DNA from: Bradyrhizobium diazoefficiens
Lineage (GTDB): Bacteria; Pseudomonadota; Alphaproteobacteria; Rhizobiales; Xanthobacteraceae
DNA length: 64,000 nt
Direction of reading: 5' to 3'
Assembly: GCF_016616425.1 (NCBI RefSeq)
Contig: NZ_CP067101.1
Coordinates: 1,922,001-1,986,000 of the forward strand
The position numbers and the translations under genes are program-made. The notes under the pieces are model-generated. The model was not told the origin of the DNA and ran no database searches. It worked only from the letters and a program-made list of their open reading frames with translations. Of the stretch, positions 17,631 through 25,939 are shown piece by piece. How positions within the stretch are numbered: position 1 is the stretch's first letter; the number at the start of each line of letters is the position of its first letter.

Positions 17631-17659
17631 TTGCAAATGACCAGCGACACATCTATAAA
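17631..17659 (+). promoter_or_regulatory. sigma-70-type promoter for the ABC/MATE unit
   Basis: TTGCAA (17631-17636) and TATAAA (17654-17659) are separated by 17 bp. The transcript would begin near 17666, about 270 nt ahead of the ABC transporter, and would include the short reading frame at 17696. Confidence 0.6.
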
Positions 17660-17695
17660 GCGCACCTCATTCAATCGAACCGGGGAGAGATTTGC

Positions 17696-17770
17696 ATGAT
17701 TTCGTCGCAGTCGCAGATCGTACGCCCGCGCTCGATGATGTTCTGGCTCGGTATGTGTTCGGCCTCCTAG
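17696..17770 (+). CDS. 24-residue possible leader peptide of the exporter transcript
   Basis: ATG 17696 is preceded by GGGGAGAG at good spacing. The peptide starts MISSQSQIVRPRSMMFWLG and ends MCSAS. Its TAG stop lies across the loop and right arm of a perfect GGCCTC-CTA-GAGGCC hairpin (17761-17775) followed by CTTTCC. A second frame (one base off) stays open from 17692 to 17859 and looks protein-like at its end (EALSASFDWAKVSTK), so a frameshifted small gene is the alternative to a regulatory leader. Confidence 0.45.
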   Translation: MISSQSQIVRPRSMMFWLGMCSAS

Positions 17771-17775
17771 AGGCC
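17761..17775 (+). promoter_or_regulatory. hairpin across the leader stop codon, possible attenuator
   Basis: GGCCTC pairs with GAGGCC over a CTA loop, followed by a weak CTTTCC tract. A ribosome stopping at the leader stop codon would cover this stem. The T run is too poor for a firm terminator call. Confidence 0.35.
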
Positions 17776-17934
17776 CTTTCCGCCAGCTTCGATTGGGCCA
17801 AGGTTTCGACCAAGAGTCCCGATCGCTCCGCTCCCCAAAATAAAGCCAACCCTAAGTGACGCCGTCTCGGCCCTCGCGGCCGGCCTGCGTCCATCGATGG
17901 AGCCGGTCCGCGCCAAGAGCGGCCGGATGATGCC

Positions 17935-19734
17935 ATGACCGTTCTGTCAAAGAAGCCGACGGCAATGCGCCTGGTGCTGCCCTTCGTGTTCCGGCGCTGG
18001 CGGAAGCAGCCGGGACGCGGGCTCGTCGTGGCCGGCGGCCTGCTGGGTGCCACCGTGGCCGATCTGTTCATGCCGGTTTTCTCCGGACATTTGATCGATG
18101 CGCTGACGCGTGGTCCGTCCGATCCTGATGCGCGCCACGCGGCGCTCGTCGCTTTCGGCGCGATCGTGGCGCTTGGCGCGGCATCGATGGTGCTGCGGCT
18201 CGCCGGCCTGCAGGCGATCGTGCCCTTCACACTGAAGACGATGTCGGAGGTCGCCGAGGGCGCCTTCATGCGCGTGCAGCGCTTCTCGACCGACTGGCAC
18301 GCCAACTCCTTCGCCGGCTCCACCGTGCGCAAGATCACCCGCGGCATGTGGGCGCTCGATCTGCTCAACGACACGCTCTTGCTGGCGCTTCTGCCTTCGT
18401 TTGTCGTCTTGATCGGCTCGATGGTCCTGCTCGGCGTGCACTGGACCTCGCTCGGCGTGGTGATTGCGCTCGGTGCGCTGGCCTATGTCACGATGACGGT
18501 GCTGTTCTCCACCCGCTACATCGCGCCGGCCGCGCGCGTCTCCAATGCCTGGGACACCAGGGTCGGCGGCACGCTCGCGGACGCGCTGACCTGCAACGCG
18601 GTGGTGAAATCCTTCGGCGCCGAAGCGCGCGAGGACGCGCGGCTCGCCCGCGTCATCGACCGCTGGCGGGTACGGGTGCGGCGGACCTGGTTTCGCTATA
18701 ACTACACCGCCATGGCCCAGCTCTCGCTGCTGCTATGCCTGCGGGGGTCCGTGATCGGAGGATCGGTGCTGCTGTGGATGTCCGGGCATGCTTCGCCCGG
18801 TGACGTCACCTACGTGCTCACCAGCTACTACGTCATCCACGCCTATTTGCGCGACGTCGGCATGCACATCAATCACCTCCAGCGCTCGGTCAACGACATG
18901 GAGGAACTGGTGGCGATCCACGACGAGCCGATCGGAATTGCGGATGCCACCGACGCGCAGCCGATTGCGATCGAAGGCGGCGAGATCGTGTTCGACGACG
19001 TCACGTTCCACTATGGCGGCCATCGCGCCCCGCTCTACGACGGGCTGTCGGTGACGATCCGGGCCGGCGAGCGTGTGGGCCTCGTCGGACGCTCCGGGTC
19101 CGGCAAGACCACCTTCGTCAAGCTGGTGCAGCGGCTCTACGACGTCACCGGCGGGCGCGTGCTGATCGACGGGCACGACATCGCGCACGCCACGCAGCAA
19201 TCGCTGCGCAGCCAGATCGCGATCGTGCAGCAGGACCCGATCCTGTTCCACCGCTCGCTCGCCGAGAACATCGCCTATGGCCGGCCCGGCGCCAGCTTTG
19301 ATGCGATCGAACAGGCGGCGCGGCTGGCCAATGCGCACGATTTCATCCTGCGCCTGCCGAAGGGCTACGGCACGCTGGTCGGCGAGCGCGGCGTGAAACT
19401 GTCGGGCGGTGAGCGGCAGCGCGTAGCGCTGGCGCGCGCGTTCCTGGCGGACGCGCCGGTGCTGATCCTGGACGAGGCGACTTCGAGCCTCGATTCGGAA
19501 TCGGAGGCGCTGATCCAGGAGGCGATGGAGCGGTTGATGAAGGGCCGCACCTCGATCGTGATTGCGCACAGGCTGTCGACGGTGCGCAGCCTTGATCGGA
19601 TCCTGGTGTTCGACCGCGGCGAGATCGTCGAGCAGGGCACCCACGCCGTGCTCGCAGGCAAGCGAGGGGGCATCTATCGCAGCCTGTTCGAGCGCCAGGT
19701 GGTGGAGCTCGGGCATATCGCAGCAGCGGAATGA
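17935..19734 (+). CDS. ABC exporter, fused membrane and ATPase domains (MsbA/multidrug type)
   Basis: 599 residues. Six hydrophobic segments lie in ~30-330, followed by one nucleotide-binding domain: Walker A GRSGSGKTT (~385-393), Q-loop QQDPILF, signature LSGGERQR (~488), Walker B VLILDEATSSLD (~508) and the H-loop IAHRLS (~543). This is a half transporter that works as a homodimer to export lipids, peptides or drugs across the inner membrane. The MATE gene follows after 61 bp on the same strand, giving a two-exporter unit behind the promoter at 17631. Specific substrate unknown. Confidence 0.9.
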   Translation: MTVLSKKPTAMRLVLPFVFRRWRKQPGRGLVVAGGLLGATVADLFMPVFSGHLIDALTRGPSDPDARHAALVAFGAIVALGAASMVLRLAGLQAIVPFTLKTMSEVAEGAFMRVQRFSTDWHANSFAGSTVRKITRGMWALDLLNDTLLLALLPSFVVLIGSMVLLGVHWTSLGVVIALGALAYVTMTVLFSTRYIAPAARVSNAWDTRVGGTLADALTCNAVVKSFGAEAREDARLARVIDRWRVRVRRTWFRYNYTAMAQLSLLLCLRGSVIGGSVLLWMSGHASPGDVTYVLTSYYVIHAYLRDVGMHINHLQRSVNDMEELVAIHDEPIGIADATDAQPIAIEGGEIVFDDVTFHYGGHRAPLYDGLSVTIRAGERVGLVGRSGSGKTTFVKLVQRLYDVTGGRVLIDGHDIAHATQQSLRSQIAIVQQDPILFHRSLAENIAYGRPGASFDAIEQAARLANAHDFILRLPKGYGTLVGERGVKLSGGERQRVALARAFLADAPVLILDEATSSLDSESEALIQEAMERLMKGRTSIVIAHRLSTVRSLDRILVFDRGEIVEQGTHAVLAGKRGGIYRSLFERQVVELGHIAAAE

Positions 19735-19795
19735 GCTCGCGGCAGCGGGGCGAATGTCCCGCTGTCACGCCGCCAAGGAATGGGCCAAGGATGGA

Positions 19796-21196
19796 ATGAC
19801 CATGAAAGACCTGACGAACGGCTCCATCGTGAGACACATCCTGGCCATGGCACCTCCGATCATGGTCGGCATGGTCACGATCATGATTTGCCAGCTGGTC
19901 GACCTCTACTTCGTGTCGGGATTGGGCGATGCCGCGGTCGCCGGCGTCGCGGCGGCCGGCAATGCCGGCTTTCTCGTCAATGCGCTGATGCAGGTGCTCG
20001 GCGTCGGCACGGTGGCGCTGATTGCGCATGCCGTGGGGCGCAAGGACCGGCCGGATGCGAACCTGATCTTCAACCAGGCGATCGTGCTGTCGGTGCTGTT
20101 CGGACTGTTGACCCTGGCCGCAGGTGCCGCGCTGTCGCGCGCCTACATGCAGTCGATTGCCGCGGATCAAGCCACGATCGAGGCAGGGACCACCTATCTG
20201 CTGTGGTTCATGCCGGCGCTCGCGCTGCAGTTCGCGACCCAGGTGATGGGATCCGCACTGCGCGCCACCGGTATCGTACGCCCCGCGATGCTGGTGCAGG
20301 CGTTTGCCGTGGTCATCAATATCGCTCTGGCGCCGGTCCTAATCACGGGCTGGGGCACCGGCCATGCGCTCGGGGTGGCCGGTGCGGGGCTGGCGAGCTC
20401 GATCGCAGTGGTCATCGGCGTGCTGATGCTGCTGGCGTATTTCCGCAAGGTCGAGCGCTATGTCGCCTTCAATCCGGCGCTATGGCGTCCGCAAGCGCAC
20501 CACTTGAAGCGCATCCTCAGTGTCGGTCTGCCCGCCGGCGGCGAGTTCGCGATGATGTTCATCTTCATGGCGGTGGTCTATTACGTGCTGCGCGATTTCG
20601 GCGCCGCGGCGCAGGCGGGTTTCGGCATCGGGCAGCGAGTGCTCGGCCTGATCCAGATGCCGGCGCTTGCCGTTGCGCTGGCGGCCGGGCCGATCGCCGG
20701 GCAGAACGTCGGCGCTGCAAACGGCGCACGTGTGCGGGAAACCTTCGTCAAGGCTGCGCTGATCGCCACCATCGTGATGCTCGGCTTCATGATCCTTGCG
20801 CAGTTGAAGCCGGAGCTGTTGCTCGCCGGATTCTCCAACGACCGGGAGACGATGGAGATCGCCTTCCTGTTCTTGCGGATCATCTCGCTCAACATGATCG
20901 CGCAGGGTCTGATCTTCACCTGCTCGAGCATGTTCCAGGGCCTCGGCAATACCAAGCCGGTGCTCTTGAGCTCGGTGACACGCGTGTTCACCTACTCGCT
21001 GCCGGCGATCTGGCTCTCGACGCGGCCGGGCTTTCGCATGGAGCACGTCTGGTATCTGTCGGTCGCGGCGACCACGTTCCAGGCCGGCTTAAGTGTCTGG
21101 CTGCTGCGCCGCGAGTTCAATAAGCGTCTTGTGTCGCCCCGGCACGAGGAGGCTGGGTCCGAGCCATCCATACCTCCCGCACGCGCACCGGCGTAA
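19796..21196 (+). CDS. MATE family multidrug efflux protein
   Basis: 466 residues from ATG 19796 (MTMKDLTNGSIVRHIL), with AAGG upstream; ATG 19802 is the alternative. The 12-helix MATE pattern is present in two similar halves, with QLVDLYFVSGLGDAAVAG in helix 1-2 and GIGQRVLGLIQMPALAVALA at the start of the second half, matching the NorM/DinF superfamily. It would export cationic or organic compounds in exchange for protons or sodium. Probably co-transcribed with the ABC exporter. Confidence 0.9.
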   Translation: MTMKDLTNGSIVRHILAMAPPIMVGMVTIMICQLVDLYFVSGLGDAAVAGVAAAGNAGFLVNALMQVLGVGTVALIAHAVGRKDRPDANLIFNQAIVLSVLFGLLTLAAGAALSRAYMQSIAADQATIEAGTTYLLWFMPALALQFATQVMGSALRATGIVRPAMLVQAFAVVINIALAPVLITGWGTGHALGVAGAGLASSIAVVIGVLMLLAYFRKVERYVAFNPALWRPQAHHLKRILSVGLPAGGEFAMMFIFMAVVYYVLRDFGAAAQAGFGIGQRVLGLIQMPALAVALAAGPIAGQNVGAANGARVRETFVKAALIATIVMLGFMILAQLKPELLLAGFSNDRETMEIAFLFLRIISLNMIAQGLIFTCSSMFQGLGNTKPVLLSSVTRVFTYSLPAIWLSTRPGFRMEHVWYLSVAATTFQAGLSVWLLRREFNKRLVSPRHEEAGSEPSIPPARAPA

Positions 21197-21238
21197 CGAT
21201 CGCCTCGGCCGGACATTTGCGGTGGAGCAAGTCCCAAA

Positions 21239-21982
21239 TCAATGCGTGCCAAAGCTGTTCCAGACGAGGCCGAGGCCTGACAGGAACAACAGACCGAGCA
21301 CGACATCGCCAAAATGCTTGTCGCTCAGCGCCCGATAGACGCGGGCGCCGGCCCAGGCGCCGATCAGCGTGCCGGGAAAGGCGACCAGCGCCAGCCAAAC
21401 CACCTTGAACGCCACGAGGCCTGAAGCCGTTTGCAGCACCAGCGCAGTGGCGAGCACCGTGAAATTGAAGAGCTGGAAGATGCCGCGCCGCTCATGCTTG
21501 TTCCAGCCGCGGATGTTGGCCCACAGGATCGGCAGCGGCCCCGACAGCCCGGCAAGGCCGCCCAGGATGCCGCCGGCAAAGCCGATCGCGCCGTCGGCGA
21601 TGCGGCCGCCAAACCTGAAGGCGAGCGGCCTCTTGTTCAGATAGAGCGCCGTCGAGAAGATCAGGAGCAGCACGCCGACGCTCAGCTTGAAAACTTTTGG
21701 ATCGGCCGAGGCGACCATCATCGTACCCAGCGGCACCCCGATCAGCCCCCCGATCAGGAACGGCCACACCAGCGAGAGATCAAAACTCTTCCACATCGAG
21801 GGCAGTGTCGATGTTTGCGCGATCACGGAGCAGATCAGCACCAGGGGCACCGCGAGCGAGGGCGGCAGCACGTAGAGCCAGATGCCGAGCGCCATGAGCG
21901 CCGTGCCGAACCCGGCCAGGCCCGAGACGAAGCCGCCGGCCAATGCGCCGAGCAGCAGCAGCGCGTAGGTGAGCGTTTCCAA
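21239..21982 (-). CDS. TauE/SafE family membrane protein (sulfite/anion exporter type)
   Basis: 247 residues. TTG 21982 is chosen because AAGGAC lies 6 nt upstream and the protein then begins at the first helix (LETLTYALLLLGALAGGF); a longer frame from 22075 adds a non-membrane stretch. About eight hydrophobic segments. The family repeat glycine motifs are visible twice: SGLAGFGTALMALG and GGILGGLAGLSGPLPILW. TauE/SafE proteins move sulfonates, sulfite or other small anions; the substrate is not readable. No sulfur genes are adjacent, so the role remains general. Confidence 0.85.
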   Translation of the reverse strand: METLTYALLLLGALAGGFVSGLAGFGTALMALGIWLYVLPPSLAVPLVLICSVIAQTSTLPSMWKSFDLSLVWPFLIGGLIGVPLGTMMVASADPKVFKLSVGVLLLIFSTALYLNKRPLAFRFGGRIADGAIGFAGGILGGLAGLSGPLPILWANIRGWNKHERRGIFQLFNFTVLATALVLQTASGLVAFKVVWLALVAFPGTLIGAWAGARVYRALSDKHFGDVVLGLLFLSGLGLVWNSFGTH

Positions 21983-22143
21983 CAGATTGTCCTTGTCGCC
22001 GGGGCCATGCCGAATTGTTGACGGCCGTCGCCCGCATAGCACGGCTGCGGCTGTGCAAGTCAATCCATCCTGCACGCAAGCGTGATCTGCGGCGTCGGGC
22101 GTTCACGAAAGACATGCCCACCATCGCCGTCATCGTCGATGAT

Positions 22144-23514
22144 CTAGACGATCTGTCTGGTGTCGGCGGGCTTCTGCAATGCACCGACCAGGATGCGCAG
22201 CGCTTCCGTCAATTCCGATCTGTCTCGTGCCGCCCCCAGCGAGACGCGCGCCGCATGCGGCGGTGTGCCGTCGACTGTGAAGGCATCGCCGGCGACGACC
22301 GCAAGTCCGTTCCGCAAGAGATGTGCGGCGACATCGGGCCGGCCCTCGGGCAGCCGCAGCCACAGATGATGCGCTGCGGGCTTGGCCAGGAACTGGAAAC
22401 CCTTCAAGGTGCGTTGCGCGAGCTGCTGACGGCCGACTGCCTCGCTCCGGATGGCGGTGATGATACGATCGGCAATGCCGGTTTCGATCCAATGCGTCAC
22501 CAGTGCGACCATCAGCGGCGCAGGCATTTGAACGGTGGCCTGCAAGTACGCGCGCATCTCAAGCTGCGCGTCGCGGTCGGGCATCACCAGATAGGCAACG
22601 CGTAGGGCTGGCGCGATGCATTTGGACAGCGTGGTCGCGAGATAAGTCCGCTCCGGAATGAGGCTTGCGATCGGCGATGCCGAGCGGTCGAGCAGGCCGT
22701 AGGCGTCGTCCTCGATCAAGATCGTGTCGGTATCGCGGATGATCTGTGCGATGGCGCTGCGTCGCTCAGGGGGCAGCGTCGCGGTGGTCGGATTGTGCAG
22801 CGTCGGAATGAGATAGACGGCCTTTGGCCGGTGCATGCGGCACGCCCTTGCCAGCGCATCGGGAAGGATGCCGCCGTCATCCATGGCGACGCCAACGAGC
22901 TTGACGCCGAGCCGCGCCGCTGCGGCCTTGATGCCGGGAAATGTCAGCGCCTCCGTCAGCACGATTTCGCCGGGCCGCGCGAGGCGGGTGAGCAGGTTGA
23001 ACAGGATCGTCTGCGAACCCGGAAAGATCACGAGCTTGTCGGCATGCGCGTGTGGCACCCGTGCACGCATCCAGCGCGCGGCGACTTCGCGCTCATGCGC
23101 GCTGCCGCCGGGCGGCTGATAGTTGAGATACGCGGTCAAGCCCGATTGCGCGCGGATGGATTCCATCCCCGCGACGATGCGCTCGTCGAGTTGCGCCTCC
23201 AGCGGATGCGGCGGCACGTTCATCGAGAGATCGATCGCTACGGGATGCGGCAAGTCGACCGCGCGGCGCGCGCTGGTCTCCGACACGAACGAACCCTGTC
23301 CGACCCGCGCCTCCAAGATGCCGCGTCGCCGAGCCTCGGTGTAGGCGCGCGTTACCGTGGTGAGGTCGACGTCGAGCGCCTTCGCCAGCGCGCGCTGCGT
23401 TGGAAGCTGCTGGCCGCGCACCAGCCGGCCGGCGGCGATATCGGCTTCCATGGCCTCGACAATGCGCTGGTAGCGTGGCCCTGAGAGCTCCGAGATTGTA
23501 GGAGTCCAATCCAT
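22144..23514 (-). CDS. MocR/PdxR-type regulator (GntR HTH + aminotransferase domain)
   Basis: 456 residues from ATG 23514. The N-terminal winged helix of GntR type (~residues 10-75) reads GQQLPTQRALAKALDVDLTT. It is followed by a fold-I aminotransferase domain (~95-450) with the PLP lysine in TTLSKCIAPALRVAY and the PLP-contacting IEDDAYG. MocR proteins use PLP or amino-compound binding to control nearby genes. It is divergent from the DUF983 gene, and a palindrome sits in the 78-bp gap (23546-23564), so that pair is the probable target. The effector is unknown. Confidence 0.88.
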   Translation of the reverse strand: MDWTPTISELSGPRYQRIVEAMEADIAAGRLVRGQQLPTQRALAKALDVDLTTVTRAYTEARRRGILEARVGQGSFVSETSARRAVDLPHPVAIDLSMNVPPHPLEAQLDERIVAGMESIRAQSGLTAYLNYQPPGGSAHEREVAARWMRARVPHAHADKLVIFPGSQTILFNLLTRLARPGEIVLTEALTFPGIKAAAARLGVKLVGVAMDDGGILPDALARACRMHRPKAVYLIPTLHNPTTATLPPERRSAIAQIIRDTDTILIEDDAYGLLDRSASPIASLIPERTYLATTLSKCIAPALRVAYLVMPDRDAQLEMRAYLQATVQMPAPLMVALVTHWIETGIADRIITAIRSEAVGRQQLAQRTLKGFQFLAKPAAHHLWLRLPEGRPDVAAHLLRNGLAVVAGDAFTVDGTPPHAARVSLGAARDRSELTEALRILVGALQKPADTRQIV

Positions 23515-23545
23515 GCAATGTCGACCAACACCTTTGAATGTATGA

Positions 23546-23564
23546 ATACAATATATTATTGTAT
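23546..23564. promoter_or_regulatory. palindromic operator between mocR-type gene and DUF983 gene
   Basis: ATACAATA and TATTGTAT flank a TAT centre, a perfect 8-bp-arm inverted repeat. The A/T composition differs sharply from its surroundings, and the spacing is compatible with both divergent promoters. Confidence 0.65.
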
Positions 23565-23592
23565 GGATCATTGAAAAGGAAGAGGTGTGGTC

Positions 23593-24027
23593 ATGGCGGC
23601 CGGTTCAGTCTCTCTGGCGAAGGCGATGTGGCGCGGTTTCCGCGGCAAGTGCCCGAATTGCGGCGGCGGGCACCTGTTCGGGCGTTTCCTGAAGGTCGCT
23701 CATAATTGCGAGCATTGCGGCGAGGAGCTGTTCCACCAGCGCGCCGATGACTTTCCTGCCTATCTCGTGATGGTCGTGGTCGGCCATCTCGTGGTGCCGG
23801 CGACCCTTGCGGTCGAGACCGCCTATGCGCCGGCGGTCTGGTTGCAACTGGCGGTGTGGTTGCCGGTGACGCTGTTCGCCTCGCTCGCGCTGCTGCAGCC
23901 GACCAAGGGCGCCATCGTCGGCCTGCAATGGCAGCTCGGCATGCACGGCTTTGAAGCGAGCAAGCAGCGGCGCGAGGCCCTCGAGCTCGCGCCGGTGCTG
24001 GTGAAGGCGGATATGCGCGCGGCCTGA
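23593..24027 (+). CDS. DUF983 membrane protein with zinc ribbon
   Basis: 144 residues; ATG 23593 has a GGAAGAGG site (an upstream GTG at 23587 would be too close to it). Two Cys pairs (CPNCGGG and CEHCGEE, ~residues 22-48) form a zinc-ribbon-like unit, then two transmembrane helices (~60-80 and 85-105). DUF983 proteins are widespread in alphaproteobacteria and often sit near cytochrome oxidase genes, but none is present here. Divergent from, and perhaps controlled by, the MocR-type regulator. Confidence 0.82.
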   Translation: MAAGSVSLAKAMWRGFRGKCPNCGGGHLFGRFLKVAHNCEHCGEELFHQRADDFPAYLVMVVVGHLVVPATLAVETAYAPAVWLQLAVWLPVTLFASLALLQPTKGAIVGLQWQLGMHGFEASKQRREALELAPVLVKADMRAA

Positions 24028-24095
24028 GCGGCGTTTACATCGCGCGGCCGGCCGCTACACTCCATCGTATCAAACAAGAACGATGGAAAACGCCG

Positions 24096-24809
24096 ATGGC
24101 GGCACGCCCGAAGACCTTTCTGCTCTGTCATGGCGCCTGGTCCGGCGGATGGGCCTGGAAGAAGATGCACCCGCTGATGGCTGAGGCCGGTCACCGCCTG
24201 GTGACGCCGACCTATACCGGGCTCGGCGAACGCGCGCATCTCGCCAGCCCGGCGATCGATCTCGAGACTCACATTCAAGATATTCTCAACGTCATCGCCT
24301 TCGAGGATATCAGCGATATCGTGCTGCTCGGCCATAGCTACGGCGGCATGGTCGCAACCGGTGTCGCCGACCGCGCCGGCGAGCGCGTGACGCGGCTGAT
24401 CTATCTCGACGCTTTCGTGCCGCGCGATGGTCAGTCGCTGTTCGACCTCAACGAAGGAGGGCGCGAGCCGATGCGGAAGGCGGCAGCTTCTGGCGACGGC
24501 TATCGCATTCCCCCGAACCCGCCGCCGCCGGATACGCCGCAGGCAGATCTCGACTGGCTCAACTCGCGCCGGGTTGCGATGCCAATCAAGTGTTTCGAGA
24601 CGAAGCTGAAGCTCGCGCATGGCGAGCCGGCGATGCCGCGAAGCTACATCTATTGCACGCGGATTCCGCCGGGTGACGTGTTCGGGCAGTTTGCGCAGCG
24701 CACGAAGAGCGAGAACGGCTGGCGCTATTTCGAGCTCGATGCGAGCCATGCGCCGAATGTCACGGCGCCAGAGGCGCTGATGGGCGTGTTGGGGAAGATC
24801 GTCGCGTAA
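24096..24809 (+). CDS. alpha/beta hydrolase (esterase-like)
   Basis: 237 residues. The nucleophile elbow is GHSYGG (~residues 88-93), the oxyanion region is LLCHGAWSGGWAW near the N-terminus, and the catalytic His lies in DASHAPNVTAPEAL near the C-terminus, with an Asp in YLDAFVPRDG. The size and the CHGAWSG motif resemble plant-type methylesterases and the EstC/hydroxynitrile-lyase group of small esterases. Substrate unknown. Single gene followed by a palindromic repeat. Confidence 0.85.
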   Translation: MAARPKTFLLCHGAWSGGWAWKKMHPLMAEAGHRLVTPTYTGLGERAHLASPAIDLETHIQDILNVIAFEDISDIVLLGHSYGGMVATGVADRAGERVTRLIYLDAFVPRDGQSLFDLNEGGREPMRKAAASGDGYRIPPNPPPPDTPQADLDWLNSRRVAMPIKCFETKLKLAHGEPAMPRSYIYCTRIPPGDVFGQFAQRTKSENGWRYFELDASHAPNVTAPEALMGVLGKIVA

Positions 24810-24817
24810 CTCACAGC

Positions 24818-24919
24818 TGTCATTCCGGGGCTCGCGAAGCGAGAGCCCGGAATCCATTCATCCACCGTCTCTGCCGCCTGATGGATTCCGGGCTCGTGCT
24901 TCGCACGCCCCGGAATGAC
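24818..24919. repeat. intergenic palindromic repeat, family C copy 1
   Basis: TGTCATTCCGGGGCTCGCGAAGCGAG at one end and CCCCGGAATGAC at the other form a long inverted repeat; copies also at 27179-27217 (short form) and 42798-42922. Confidence 0.8.
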
Positions 24920-24997
24920 GCCATTTCAGGACTGCGCGCCGGGGTCCAAAATGGTGAGGGGTCCGATGCGATCAGCACCGAACCCCTCGTTGCAAGG

Positions 24998-25430
24998 CAT
25001 CAGCCGGCCTGTAAGCCGGGTTCTGTAGGGCATCGTCCGCTTGCGCGAACGATACGTGACGGCCATTCCTCTGGGACCATGTTTGCACATGGTCTCGAGC
25101 AACCTACCCGGACGGCGGGCCTGACATCGCCCCGCGGCGTTATCGCTCAAAGCGAACAGCCCGCTACGCCGTCCCTATTCGGTTTTGCTCCCGGTGGGGT
25201 TTGCCCTGCCGGCTCCGTTGCCGGAACCGCGGTGCGCTCTTACCGCACCTTTTCACCCTTACCCTGCAAAGCCCGAAGGCGAAGCGGGGCGGTTCGTTCT
25301 CTGTGGCACTTTCCCTGGGGTCGCCCCCGCCGGACGTTATCCGGCACCGTATGTCAAGGGAGCCCGGACTTTCCTCCCCGGCGGCCTTTCGGCACCTGCC
25401 GGAGCGGCCGTCCGGCCGACTGACGGATAA
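24998..25430 (-). ncRNA. rnpB: RNase P RNA (class A)
   Basis: Read on the minus strand, the conserved 5' region contains GAGGAAAGTCCGGGCTC (25360-25376) and the 3' region contains ACAGAACCCGGCTTACAGGC (near 25007-25026), both hallmarks of bacterial RNase P RNA. The intervening ~350 nt hold GC-rich paired stems (for example CCGGACG/CGTCCGG). The length (~430 nt) suits alphaproteobacterial class A. It is the catalytic RNA that matures tRNA 5' ends with the RnpA protein. End points are approximate by ~10 nt. Confidence 0.93.
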
Positions 25431-25460
25431 CGCATGAGGCATTTGTGACGGTTTCGTCAA
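25430..25460 (-). promoter_or_regulatory. candidate rnpB promoter (-35 TTGACG)
   Basis: On the minus strand TTGACG occurs at 25460-25455, about 25-30 nt ahead of the predicted RNA 5' end, the usual place for a -35 box. The -10 element is not obvious. Confidence 0.4.
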
Positions 25461-25506
25461 GCCGATATCGCTGAGCGCACCGCCTGCAAATAATTTATCC
25501 TGAAGA

Positions 25507-25533
25507 TGTCGTTTGGAGCGTACCCCGTTCGAC
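25507..25533 (+). promoter_or_regulatory. candidate ECF42-type promoter
   Basis: TGTCGT at 25507-25512 and CGAC at 25530-25533 are 17 bp apart, 40 nt before the DGPF gene. ECF42 sigma factors are reported to recognise TGTCGA/CGAC-type elements ahead of DGPF genes, so this is a plausible autoregulated promoter. Confidence 0.45.
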
Positions 25534-25572
25534 TGGATGTCGGCGACACAGCCGAACAACAGGAGTGAAGCG

Positions 25573-25926
25573 ATGCAGTATCTGCTGATGATCTACCAGA
25601 ACGAGGCCGAGTACGCGAAGATTGACACGGGAACCACCCAGAAAATGTCGGCGGAGTATGAGGCCTTTACGCAATCCATCATTCGGAACGGCAATTTCAA
25701 GGCCGGCGACCGGCTCCGCCCGACCACCACCGCGACGACCGTGCGCGTGCGTGACGGCAAGACGCTGACGACCGACGGACCGTTTGCGGAGACGCGCGAG
25801 CAGCTCGGCGGCTACTATCTGATCGAGGCCAAGGATCTGAACGCCGCGATCGAGATCGCGGCGCGGATTCCCAGCGCAAGGATCGGCTCGATCGAGGTGC
25901 GGCCGATCTGGGTTTACGAGAAGTGA
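25573..25926 (+). CDS. YCII-related DGPF-domain protein
   Basis: 117 residues; AGGAG lies 8 nt before ATG 25573, and an open extension to 25513 lacks this signal. It has the family start [11 protein letters not shown] and the signature [20 protein letters not shown] (residues ~76-95). DGPF/YCII proteins are small ferredoxin-fold proteins of unclear activity, typically encoded next to ECF42 sigma factors and often controlled by them. Here the sigma gene starts 13 bp after the stop, so the two form one operon. Confidence 0.88.
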   Translation: MQYLLMIYQNEAEYAKIDTGTTQKMSAEYEAFTQSIIRNGNFKAGDRLRPTTTATTVRVRDGKTLTTDGPFAETREQLGGYYLIEAKDLNAAIEIAARIPSARIGSIEVRPIWVYEK

Positions 25927-25939
25927 CCGTGGTCAGGGA

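Noticed and set aside
24960-25000. Possible tRNA or CRISPR near the rnpB 3' end
   Set aside because: No cloverleaf or regular repeat-spacer spacing; the conserved words belong to RNase P RNA.
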